A stretch of 34,495 nucleotides of DNA from assembly GCA_016208875.1 (NCBI GenBank), contig JACQXD010000089.1:1-34495 (forward strand). Direction: 5' to 3'. Both the position numbers and the translations under genes were made by a program. Positions 26,906 through 34,495 of this stretch are shown piece after piece (the stretch's first letter is position 1; each line of letters begins with the position of its first letter). Source of the stretch: Nitrospirota bacterium. Lineage in GTDB: Bacteria; Nitrospirota; Thermodesulfovibrionia; Thermodesulfovibrionales; UBA1546. The notes beneath the pieces were generated by a model. That model was not told the DNA's origin. It searched no databases and worked only from the letters and a program-made list of their open reading frames with translations.

Positions 26906-27751
26906 CTGTATATTCTGTCCCTGTTCCCTCATCTTCTCTATCTCGCTCTTCATCTCGATTATAATATCGGAGATTCTGTAATCAACTGCTTTTGATGCAA
27001 TAGTATTCACTTCTCTGTTTAGCTCCTGCAGTAAGAAGTCTAATCTTTTTCCTACCGTATCACCGCCCAAGAGGAGTTTTTTGAACTGCCTTAGATGGTT
27101 TTCTATCCTCGTCAGTTCTTCCGTTGTATCAGTCTTTTCGATAAGAATGGCCGCCTCTTGAAACATCCTATCCCTGTCGGATTCGACGCCGGCCAGTAAT
27201 TCTTTGATTCTATCATGGAACTTTTTTTTATAAACCGCCTCTACAGCGGGACCGAGCAATACAAGTTCCTTATTTATCGCCTCAAGCCTGTCAGCCCTGC
27301 CGGAGATATCTGCTGCTATGGCACTGCCTTCATCCGTCCTCATCTTCTCAAGTTGTACTATTGCCTCTCTAAACGCATCATACAATAAAGAAGTATCATA
27401 TTCCGGTTCTTCGGTAATAAACAGTTCTCTATAATTCAAAAGGGTTTCAACGGCTATATCGCCCGGGATCCCAAGTTCGGATTTGAGGGTGTTAAGACTA
27501 TTATATATCTCCTTCGCAACCCCCGTATTTAATTTGAGCCGGGCCTTACCTCTGCTATCTATAGATATGGAGACATCAAACTTTCCCCTCGAGAATTTTT
27601 CCTTGAGCATATTTCTCAGAGGCATCTCGTGTTCCGTCAGCATCGGAGAAAGCCTGAAAGACATCTCCATAAAGCGATGATTCAGAGAGCGTATTTCCAC
27701 CCTTAAACCGTCTTTTTCCGAGGCCCCAAATCCCGTCATGCTCTGTATCAT
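26903..27751 (-). CDS. yicC: YicC family endoribonuclease-like protein
   Basis: MIQSMTGFGASEKDGLRVEIRSLNHRFMEM; C-term DIIIEMKSEIEKMREQGQNIQ. Confidence 0.93.
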   Translation of the reverse strand: MIQSMTGFGASEKDGLRVEIRSLNHRFMEMSFRLSPMLTEHEMPLRNMLKEKFSRGKFDVSISIDSRGKARLKLNTGVAKEIYNSLNTLKSELGIPGDIAVETLLNYRELFITEEPEYDTSLLYDAFREAIVQLEKMRTDEGSAIAADISGRADRLEAINKELVLLGPAVEAVYKKKFHDRIKELLAGVESDRDRMFQEAAILIEKTDTTEELTRIENHLRQFKKLLLGGDTVGKRLDFLLQELNREVNTIASKAVDYRISDIIIEMKSEIEKMREQGQNIQ

Positions 27752-27804
27752 GGTAGATTACAATATAAAATAGTTGATCTATTTAGTCAAATTTGTAATG
27801 CGCA

Positions 27805-27878
27805 CACACCCCTTAATCCCCTCTTGATAGAGGGGAATCTTTCCTCCCTTTGGAAAAGGGAGGTTAGGAGGGATTTTT
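27805..27878. repeat. Palindromic GC-rich element copy 1 of an inverted pair
   Basis: Reverse complement nearly identical to 30389-30461. Confidence 0.88.
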
Positions 27879-27928
27879 CAAATAAACAATCTCCACCCTT
27901 CACCGAAGGGTTACAGTTTTATATACAT

Positions 27929-29644
27929 TTACGATGAATATCCCCATCCCATTTTTGAAAGCCTTTTATACACAAGCAGGCCGGATATAAATGCAAGGGA
28001 AAGAAGGGAAATCCCTGATATATAAAATCCGAGAAGTATCTTTCCTATTCCGAGAGTAAGGCATATAACAAAGAGACAGCCGTAAAACCACTCGATAACG
28101 GCATCCGAAAGTGTATTGTTTTTTCGTGTATCATTAATCAATTTTTTAATAGGTCCCCAACCGGGGCCTCCGGGAGTTGTCTTTCTATAGAATTCTATCA
28201 ATTTCCGGTTATCCGAAGGTTTTGTCAGAAGTGTTACAAATACCCACACAACAGTAGATATGCCGATTATCAATGCAAGTTTTGTGTAATACGGAGAATC
28301 TTTAAAGGCAGAATGTGTATATACAATAATGGTCGTCACGGTTGAACACAGCATTGCGGATATCTCGCTCCATGCATTCACCCTCCACCAGTACCACCTG
28401 ATAATATAGACAAGCCCTGTTCCAGAGCCGAAGGCTATTAAGAATTTGAACACGCCTATTATCGAAGTAACATGATAAGTAACGACACCCGTGATGACCG
28501 AAAGGACAAGTGTTGCAATACGCGATACAAATATCAAATGCCTTTCGTTCGCATCCTTCCTAACATAAGGTCTGTAAAAATCATTAACAAAATATGCAGA
28601 CGAGAGATTGAGGTATGTACTCAACGTTGACATGAATGCTGCGAAAAAAGATGCCAGCATCAAGCCCCTTAACCCGGATGGAAGAAGATCAACCATCATC
28701 TGCGGATAAACAGCCTCATGGTCTTTGACTGCCGGATAAAGCACAATTGATGCAAGGGCTGCCAGTATCCACGGCCATGTCCTTAACCCATAATTTGCGA
28801 TATTGAAATAAAAGGTTGCAATAAGGCTGTGTCTCTCGTCCTTGCAGGAAGACATTCTCTGAACGATCACGCCTCCTCCATCGGATGAATATTTAGACCA
28901 CCAGCTTAATCCGATATAACCGAGGAACGTCATGAATGTTAGTCCGAAAAATCCTCCGTCAAGCGGTGGAAAAAAATTTAATGTACTCGAAGCAAGCTGA
29001 GACTTCATTACAGATATTCCCCCTGCCTTGTTTACGGATGCAAATGCAAGTACGATCGCGCCGACCATGGCGATAATGAACTGGAAGAAGTCCGTTGTTA
29101 CAACCCCCCAGTATCCCGAAAGCATCGCATAGGCTACAGTAATACCGCTCGATATGATAATGCTCTCCCATTTCCCCCATCCCAATGAGACATCTAATAT
29201 CTTTGCCATCGCTAAGATCACCTGTGCCTTTATGATCGTGTGTATCGCAACGGAAAAATAGATCGCCTTAAACCCCCTCAGTATCTTTGCCGACCTACCG
29301 GAATACCGCATGTCTATAAGTTCGACATCAGTGAGAACGCCGAGCCTTCTCCAGAGCCTTGCGAAGAAGAACACCGACATCATCCCTGACATAATAAAAC
29401 ACCACCACTGCCAGTTTTCGTATATCCCGTGTCCCCTCACAAGACCTGTTACATACAGCGGTGTATCCGAAGAGAAAGTAGTTGCAACCATCGAAGTCCC
29501 CGCAAGCCACCATGGAAGGTTCCTGCCTGAAAGGAAAAATTCCGAGATACTGGAAGACGCCCGTCGGGTGAAGTACACACCGATAAACAAAGACGCCGCC
29601 ATATATGCGGCTATAATAGACCAGTCAAGTGTGGACAAACTCAT
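27929..29644 (-). CDS. Sodium:solute symporter family protein
   Basis: SSS family, many TM segments: DWSIIAAYMAASLFIGVYFTRRASSSISEFFLSGRNLPWWLAGTSMVATTFSSDTP. Confidence 0.9.
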   Translation of the reverse strand: MSLSTLDWSIIAAYMAASLFIGVYFTRRASSSISEFFLSGRNLPWWLAGTSMVATTFSSDTPLYVTGLVRGHGIYENWQWWCFIMSGMMSVFFFARLWRRLGVLTDVELIDMRYSGRSAKILRGFKAIYFSVAIHTIIKAQVILAMAKILDVSLGWGKWESIIISSGITVAYAMLSGYWGVVTTDFFQFIIAMVGAIVLAFASVNKAGGISVMKSQLASSTLNFFPPLDGGFFGLTFMTFLGYIGLSWWSKYSSDGGGVIVQRMSSCKDERHSLIATFYFNIANYGLRTWPWILAALASIVLYPAVKDHEAVYPQMMVDLLPSGLRGLMLASFFAAFMSTLSTYLNLSSAYFVNDFYRPYVRKDANERHLIFVSRIATLVLSVITGVVTYHVTSIIGVFKFLIAFGSGTGLVYIIRWYWWRVNAWSEISAMLCSTVTTIIVYTHSAFKDSPYYTKLALIIGISTVVWVFVTLLTKPSDNRKLIEFYRKTTPGGPGWGPIKKLINDTRKNNTLSDAVIEWFYGCLFVICLTLGIGKILLGFYISGISLLSLAFISGLLVYKRLSKMGWGYSS

Positions 29645-29695
29645 CTTACTTGTTTATTTGGCGGGCTGACTTTAAAAAACGTGAGAAATCTGCCA

Positions 29696-30249
29696 TTAAA
29701 AGATTTCTTCGACAGGAATCCTGAATCCATCGAGCAACCTTGATTTTACCTCTCCTCCACCTGCTGCCTTATCGAATAAAACAAATGCGTTCTCTTTATT
29801 TTCATATACCTCGATACTCTTTTCCATCGGATCAACTATCCAGTATTCCTTTACACCATGTTTTGCATAAATGTTATTTTTATGCTTCAGATCATAATAT
29901 GCAGTGGAAGGTGAGAGAATCTCTATAACCATATCGGGTGCACCCTCTATCTTTTTTTCTCCTATTATATTAAGTCTATCTTTCGAGATATAAATAATAT
30001 CGGGCTGGTATACCTCCGTATCCTCAAGATACACATCAATAGGAGAATCAAAAATCTCTCCGAGTTTTTCCTGCTTCTCTACAAACTCATATAGAAGAAA
30101 CTCAAGTTTTTTTGATATCTTCTGGTGATAAGGCATCGGCGATGGTGTCATTATTAACTCCCCCCCAATTAATTGATATGGCGAACCTTCCGAAAGTGCG
30201 GCATAATCCTTATATGTGTAAACTTTTTTCTGTTCTAACGTCGTCGGCA
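29696..30249 (-). CDS. Uma2 family (DUF820) putative nuclease-fold protein
   Basis: YQLIGGELIMTPSP...QPDIIYIS...GAPDMVIEILSPSTAYYDLKHKNNIYAKHGVKEYWIVDP; start MPTTLEQKK preferred over the repeat-derived upstream extension. Confidence 0.88.
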
Positions 30250-30388
30250 TACAAACCTTTCTACAAGTCCCTTGCTTTTCGATTTTATGATAACAGAACA
30301 GTTTAATACTGTCAAAAAAACTACTCTCTTTCTCTTTTGCCTTCCTATTACTAAGATGTGCATAATAATGTGGACATTGAATATTTAT

Positions 30389-30500
30389 AAAATCCCTCCT
30401 AACCTCCCTTTGCCAAAGGGAGGAAAGATTCCCCTCTATCAAGAGGGGATTAAGGGGTGTGTTCCCCTTTGGCAAAGAGGGGTGAGGGGAGATTTTCTGA
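30389..30500. repeat. Palindromic GC-rich element copy 2 (first 73 bp pair with 27805-27878) plus ccccctttggcaaagagg part
   Basis: aaaatccctcctaacctccctttgccaaagggaggaaagattcccctctatcaagaggggattaaggggtgtg. Confidence 0.88.
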
Positions 30501-30526
30501 ATAATGTCTATTCAATTATGAGAACC

Positions 30527-30886
30527 TTAGTATAAATGACGTTTCTTTGCAGCCAACAGAATATCAATATCCACTGTATCTTGTTTCCTCTTTAAGATAC
30601 GTTTATTTTTTATCAATTCATTCAATCCGATAAAGTTGACTCTCTTAATAACTCTTCGTAATCCTTTTCTATCTTTGCCATGTCTCAAACCTGCTTTCAA
30701 CTTAAAAGCCATTTCCCTCAAAAGCTGCATTGTTTCCAATCTTTCAGTAGGCGACATATTGAGATAATACTCAATATCAAAACGGCCGGCTGCCTTAAAA
30801 GAGCTTGATTTTTTTACCCATATTTTACTAATTTTTACGCCTTTCCCCATGCTAAAGTATAGCACAACTATTCGTTCTATAAACAA
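30527..30886 (-). CDS. Small hypothetical protein (true start possibly internal at MGKGVKISK)
   Basis: 119-aa ORF, FDIEYYLNMSPTERLETMQLLREMAFKLK. Confidence 0.5.
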   Translation of the reverse strand: MFIERIVVLYFSMGKGVKISKIWVKKSSSFKAAGRFDIEYYLNMSPTERLETMQLLREMAFKLKAGLRHGKDRKGLRRVIKRVNFIGLNELIKNKRILKRKQDTVDIDILLAAKKRHLY

Positions 30887-30897
30887 ATTCTTTCTAC

Positions 30898-31008
30898 GTC
30901 TTCTCCAAAAGCTCCATCACCTCTTTCCTCTCAGGCGAGTCGGATGGAAGAAGGCTCAGTGCCTTATTGAAATGTTTCCTTGCCTCTTTGAGATCGCCCT
31001 TTGCAAGC
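30898..31008 (-). pseudogene. 111-bp duplicated 3' end of the TMTC-like TPR gene
   Basis: Aligns without gaps to 31601-31711 with 4 mismatches; minus strand reads KGDLKEARKHFNKALSLLPSDSPERKEVMELLEKT*. Confidence 0.9.
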
Positions 31009-31067
31009 ATTGATAATACAGATGTGATAAAATTAAAACCAGGAATGAGGAATGGAGGTGACAATTT

Positions 31068-31331
31068 ATGAATATATCTGTAAGAATCGAACTATTCAAA
31101 GAGGGCGACGTATATGTAGCCTTATCACCGGAATTAAATGTTTCCAGCTTCGGTGAAACTATTGCTGATGCAAAACAGTCATTCAAAGAAGCTCTTGAGG
31201 CCTTTGTTGAGGAATGTCAAGAGATGGGGACGCTGGAGGACGTTTTAGAGGAAGCGGGCTTTTTAAAGACTAATGATTTGTGGCAATCGAGAAAACCCTT
31301 ATCCGAAGAAGAGCTTGCCCTCGTTGTCTGA
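31068..31331 (+). CDS. HicB-like antitoxin
   Basis: FKEGDVYVALSPELNVSSFGETIADAKQSFKEALEAFVEEC. Confidence 0.85.
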   Translation: MNISVRIELFKEGDVYVALSPELNVSSFGETIADAKQSFKEALEAFVEECQEMGTLEDVLEEAGFLKTNDLWQSRKPLSEEELALVV

Positions 31332-31344
31332 ACTGAAACAGTAA

Positions 31345-31587
31345 ATGTCTGAACACAAAATTACACCTATACACTATGAACTCCTCATAAAGATATTCGA
31401 ACTCGATGGATTTACTATCAAAAGGAAGAAGGGAGATCATATCCTAATGACAAAACCAGGTATTAAAAGACCTCTGGTAATAAAAACCAGTCCAAGGCTC
31501 GTTCCTATAACACACATCCGTACAAATATGACAACTGCCGGAATTACAAGAGAACGATTTTTTGAACTCTTAGAAAAGGCGAAATAG
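31345..31587 (+). CDS. HicA-like toxin
   Basis: FELDGFTIKRKKGDHILMTKPG...VPITHIRTNMTTAGITRERFFELL. Confidence 0.83.
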   Translation: MSEHKITPIHYELLIKIFELDGFTIKRKKGDHILMTKPGIKRPLVIKTSPRLVPITHIRTNMTTAGITRERFFELLEKAK

Positions 31588-31593
31588 AGATTA

Positions 31594-33789
31594 TCATTTT
31601 GTCTTCTCCAAAAGCTCCATCACCTCTTTCCTCTCAGGCGAGTCGGATGGAAGAAGGCTCAGTGCCTTATTGAAATGCCTTCTTGCCTCTTTGAGATCAC
31701 CCTTTGCAAGCGTGGCCTTTCCCATGCCGGTATAGGATAGAGCAAGATTAGGGGAAAGCTTTGCCATAACAGAAAAATGCTTATAGGCTGCTTCCGGATT
31801 ACCGCCTTCAAGGAATATCATTGCAACAGCATAGCGTATGTTACCATTCAGGGGATCCGTGATAATTGCCTTATTAAGACTCTCTATCCCCTTTTGGTTT
31901 TCTCCCAAATATAAAAAACTCTTTGCAAGCAATAAGTAATCTTCTCCGTTTTGCGGTATCCCTTTTGTTGCAAGATAAGAATATTCCTCTGCCTTATCTT
32001 TTAAGTCAAGACGATAATAACATTCTGCAATCAAACCAAGAGCCGCCGGAGATTGCGGCCTTATTTTTAAAACTTCCCTGTATTCATTTATTGCCTTGTT
32101 ATAATCTTTTTTGTCCTTATATATGCTGCCCAGATTATAATGATAGATTTCAAATAGACTCTTATCGTTTTTTATTTTTCTTGAATCAGCTATTGACAGG
32201 AGAATTGATTCTGCATTGTTCATATCTTTTTTAAAGAAATAGGCAGTTGCCAAATTGATATAAGTTTCCGTCTGTTTACTCCCTTTTTTAATAGCTGTTT
32301 TACATATCTCGATCGCCTTATCCATTTGCTGTCTTTCCACATATGATGCACAAAGATTTGTATAAGGTCTGATTTTTTCCGGAGATTTTTGGATAGCGTC
32401 TTTCCATAGGGTAACCGGATCTTTATAGACTTCATTCCTCATATGCGCAAGGACTCCTAAAGAGATAACAACACAAGCAATAGCGAATATCCCGATTCTC
32501 TTATGTCTTAAAAATAGGCCGAGCAGCAGTTCACCTATAAAAAGTGAAAAACCGATCGAAGCGGTATAAACCCACCTCTCCGCCATGTAATCTTCCAATC
32601 TGATTGTTAGAAAGGGAATGAGATTGATAAAGAACCACAGGATTGAAAAAGACAAAATCCTATTCCTATTTTTTAAGAAAATTGCAGTCAGTAAGAGACC
32701 CAAAATAATCACAAATGGGACTATAACCGATAGGGCAAAAGAGGTTGATACCTTTACAGTGTGGTCTATATTTAGACCAAAAGGCAGGATTAAGAGCTTG
32801 AGATATTCAATAAAGACCTTTAATTCCGTAAAGATATGAGTCAGCCACGGCCTATCTGACATTGCTGGTCTTGTAATATATCCTGAATAATAGAAAAAAC
32901 CTGCTGCGATTATTCCCCAGAAAGGCAGGTGATATTTTATCCTTGCCCTAAAGTTCTCGTTCTTATCGGATATAAAATAAAGGTCGAAAAACAAAATCAA
33001 TATCGGGGTCACTATAGCCGATTCTTTAGTTGACAGGCCGAGGATAAAGAAGATTATACTTAATGGATAAAAAAGCAGGTTGAATTTTTGCGAAGTTCCC
33101 CTGAAAAAACACAACATCGAAGCCAGCATAAAAAATGTAGATAATATTGACGAACGGCTTGAGATGTATGTAACGCTTTCGGTGTTGATGGGATGGAGCA
33201 AGAAAAGGGACGCGGCGAGGATGGCTGCGGCTGACTTGTCATTGATCCCTAAATACCCCTCACCCTTGCCCTCTCCCGCAAGGGGAGAGGGAATATTGGG
33301 AGTTCCTCCCTTTGTTTCCCCTCCCTCAATGGCAGACTCCTTCCTTATTTCCCCTCCCTCAATGGCAGACTCCTTCCTTATTTCCCCTCCCTCAATGGCG
33401 GACTCCTTCCTTATTTCCCCTCCATTGAGGGGAGGGGATTGAGGGGAGGGTGGATACACATACTTCGCCAGCAACAAATAAAACAAAAACGCCGTTGATA
33501 TGTGAATAAAGAGATTTACAATATGGTATCCAAAAGTGTCCAGGCCATTTATTAAATAATTCAGATAAAACGTAAAAAGGAGAAATGCCCTGCCTGTAAT
33601 TATCCTCGAATAACTCTCGGTTACCCAATTAAAAAATAGCGGAAATGATTTTATTGATATATTTTCTCTGAGAAACGACAGGTCATCATAGTGAAAGGGG
33701 ACGGTAAAAGAATTAAAATAGGCAATTAACCCTATTAATGTGAGGAAGATAAAGACTGTCCTTTTACGGATTTTAATGTGCTGTCTCAT
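31594..33789 (-). CDS. TMTC-like multi-TM membrane protein with C-terminal TPRs
   Basis: LIAYFNSFTVPFHYDDLSFLRENISIKSF, TYISSRSSILSTFFMLASM, TPR array. Confidence 0.85.
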   Translation of the reverse strand: MRQHIKIRKRTVFIFLTLIGLIAYFNSFTVPFHYDDLSFLRENISIKSFPLFFNWVTESYSRIITGRAFLLFTFYLNYLINGLDTFGYHIVNLFIHISTAFLFYLLLAKYVYPPSPQSPPLNGGEIRKESAIEGGEIRKESAIEGGEIRKESAIEGGETKGGTPNIPSPLAGEGKGEGYLGINDKSAAAILAASLFLLHPINTESVTYISSRSSILSTFFMLASMLCFFRGTSQKFNLLFYPLSIIFFILGLSTKESAIVTPILILFFDLYFISDKNENFRARIKYHLPFWGIIAAGFFYYSGYITRPAMSDRPWLTHIFTELKVFIEYLKLLILPFGLNIDHTVKVSTSFALSVIVPFVIILGLLLTAIFLKNRNRILSFSILWFFINLIPFLTIRLEDYMAERWVYTASIGFSLFIGELLLGLFLRHKRIGIFAIACVVISLGVLAHMRNEVYKDPVTLWKDAIQKSPEKIRPYTNLCASYVERQQMDKAIEICKTAIKKGSKQTETYINLATAYFFKKDMNNAESILLSIADSRKIKNDKSLFEIYHYNLGSIYKDKKDYNKAINEYREVLKIRPQSPAALGLIAECYYRLDLKDKAEEYSYLATKGIPQNGEDYLLLAKSFLYLGENQKGIESLNKAIITDPLNGNIRYAVAMIFLEGGNPEAAYKHFSVMAKLSPNLALSYTGMGKATLAKGDLKEARRHFNKALSLLPSDSPERKEVMELLEKTK
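33318..33416. repeat. Three tandem 33-bp units inside CDS (protein EIRKESAIEGG x3)
   Basis: cccctccctcaatggcagactccttccttattt x3, one substitution in the third. Confidence 0.95.
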
Positions 33790-33851
33790 AAATAAGTTTA
33801 CACAATTCTGTCATTTCGGCGAAAATAGGAATTCAGAGAAAAACAAGGACT

Positions 33852-33878
33852 GGATTCCGCATCAAGTGCGGAATGACA
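33852..33878. repeat. Palindromic repeat ggattccgcatcaagtgcggaatgaca
   Basis: Exact reverse complement of 10322-10348. Confidence 0.85.
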
Positions 33879-33941
33879 CTACAAACAGTATAAAAAACTA
33901 ATCGGGACACTAATTCTTTAACGATAAGAATTAACTAAAAC

Positions 33942-33966
33942 AAAAGGGGGCTTACACCCCCTTTTT
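33942..33966. terminator. Bidirectional intrinsic terminator AAAAGGGGG-cttaca-CCCCCTTTTT
   Basis: GC stem with A/T flanks, downstream of the pilin gene (minus). Confidence 0.8.
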
Positions 33967-33998
33967 ATCCGAAAATAGACTGCCCAATTTCCTTATCT

Positions 33999-34421
33999 TT
34001 AATCTGTTGGCCAGGTTGCGACTTCATTGGAAGTTCTTCGAACTATTGCCCTACCGGTAGCCGTCTCATTAGTAAGGATTGGAAAAGTACGGGTTCCTGC
34101 AGCAGCAGTATACACAAAATTATTGCCACTGACTGTCCAGTTACGCGGAAGACCACCATCCAGGCATCCCTCGAGCTCTGCTCCTGTGTCTATAAAATTT
34201 GTAGCTGGTAAACTGTTACATCGCGTATTGCTCGTTAAATATGCTGCATACGCTACAGATGCAGCAGAGTTCAAATTACCAATAACACCCTGTGCATTAC
34301 TTCTATCAGCGTCATCTCTCAGATCGGCATACCGCGGTATCGCCACTGCTGCCAGAATTCCAAGGATGACGATGATCATCACCAACTCGATGAGTGTGAA
34401 ACCTCCTTTGTTCTTCAACAT
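33999..34421 (-). CDS. Type IV pilin / major pseudopilin
   Basis: Prepilin cleavage and N-terminal helix KNKGGFTLIELVMIIVILGILAAVAIPRYADL; SD aggagg upstream. Confidence 0.93.
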   Translation of the reverse strand: MLKNKGGFTLIELVMIIVILGILAAVAIPRYADLRDDADRSNAQGVIGNLNSAASVAYAAYLTSNTRCNSLPATNFIDTGAELEGCLDGGLPRNWTVSGNNFVYTAAAGTRTFPILTNETATGRAIVRRTSNEVATWPTD

Positions 34422-34495
34422 AATTCTATCCTCCTTTCGTTTAAATATTTAGTGTTCTGTGTCAGTTATTAGTGTTAGTATAAACACTTACACTA

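Noticed and set aside
29310-29669. 119-aa plus-strand ORF opposite the symporter
   Set aside because: Antisense shadow ORF with no family motif.
30250-30475. N-terminal extension of the Uma2 ORF (MPKGNTPLNPLLIEGN...)
   Set aside because: Extension is translated palindromic repeat; a better start MPTTLEQKK is at 30249.
33318-33416. 33-bp tandem repeats as CRISPR
   Set aside because: Units are directly contiguous without spacers and are in frame within a coding sequence.
33080-33442. 120-aa plus-strand ORF with repeated SPPSMADSFLI
   Set aside because: Reverse reading of the 33-bp tandem repeat inside the TMTC-like gene.
1-34495. tRNA, rRNA or known riboswitch genes
   Set aside because: None recognised by eye on either strand; a tRNAscan/Infernal run would be needed to exclude them.

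Overview
The window is bacterial chromosomal DNA, probably from a Nitrospirota- or Deltaproteobacteria-like genome (lineage is inference). The backbone is a type II secretion / type IV pilus-like operon (GspE, GspF, NtrB-type kinase, NtrC-type regulator, PilM/N-like GspL, GspM/PilO-like, GspC/PilP-like, secretin) running into a PA2779-like / C39-peptidase / TPR-lipoprotein module, TsaE, NAD kinase and a uracil-DNA glycosylase. A minus-strand housekeeping block follows (yicC-remA-gmk-rpoZ-coaBC), then a sodium/solute symporter, a Uma2 protein, a HicBA pair, a second TMTC-like TPR membrane protein and a type IV pilin. Between the kinase and its probable regulator lies an accessory stretch of about 10.8 kb: VapBC, RelBE-like TA, an orphan class-III-cyclase-like protein, an intact clpS followed by clpA and aat collapsed by internal deletions, a phospholipase D, a secreted NosD-like beta-helix protein and a TMTC-like TPR protein. 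The most unusual signal is a set of short-period (7- or 8-bp) inverted repeat elements. Because 7 and 8 are coprime to 3, an open array encodes the same peptide cycle in every frame. These elements sit inside or at the ends of coding sequences: they encode the hydrophobic cores of two consecutive lipoprotein signal peptides, supply start/stop codons, fill a linker in the UDG, and are inserted in frame several times in a TMTC-like protein. No rRNA, tRNA or CRISPR array was recognised. All family calls are from motif recognition by eye; no searches were run.
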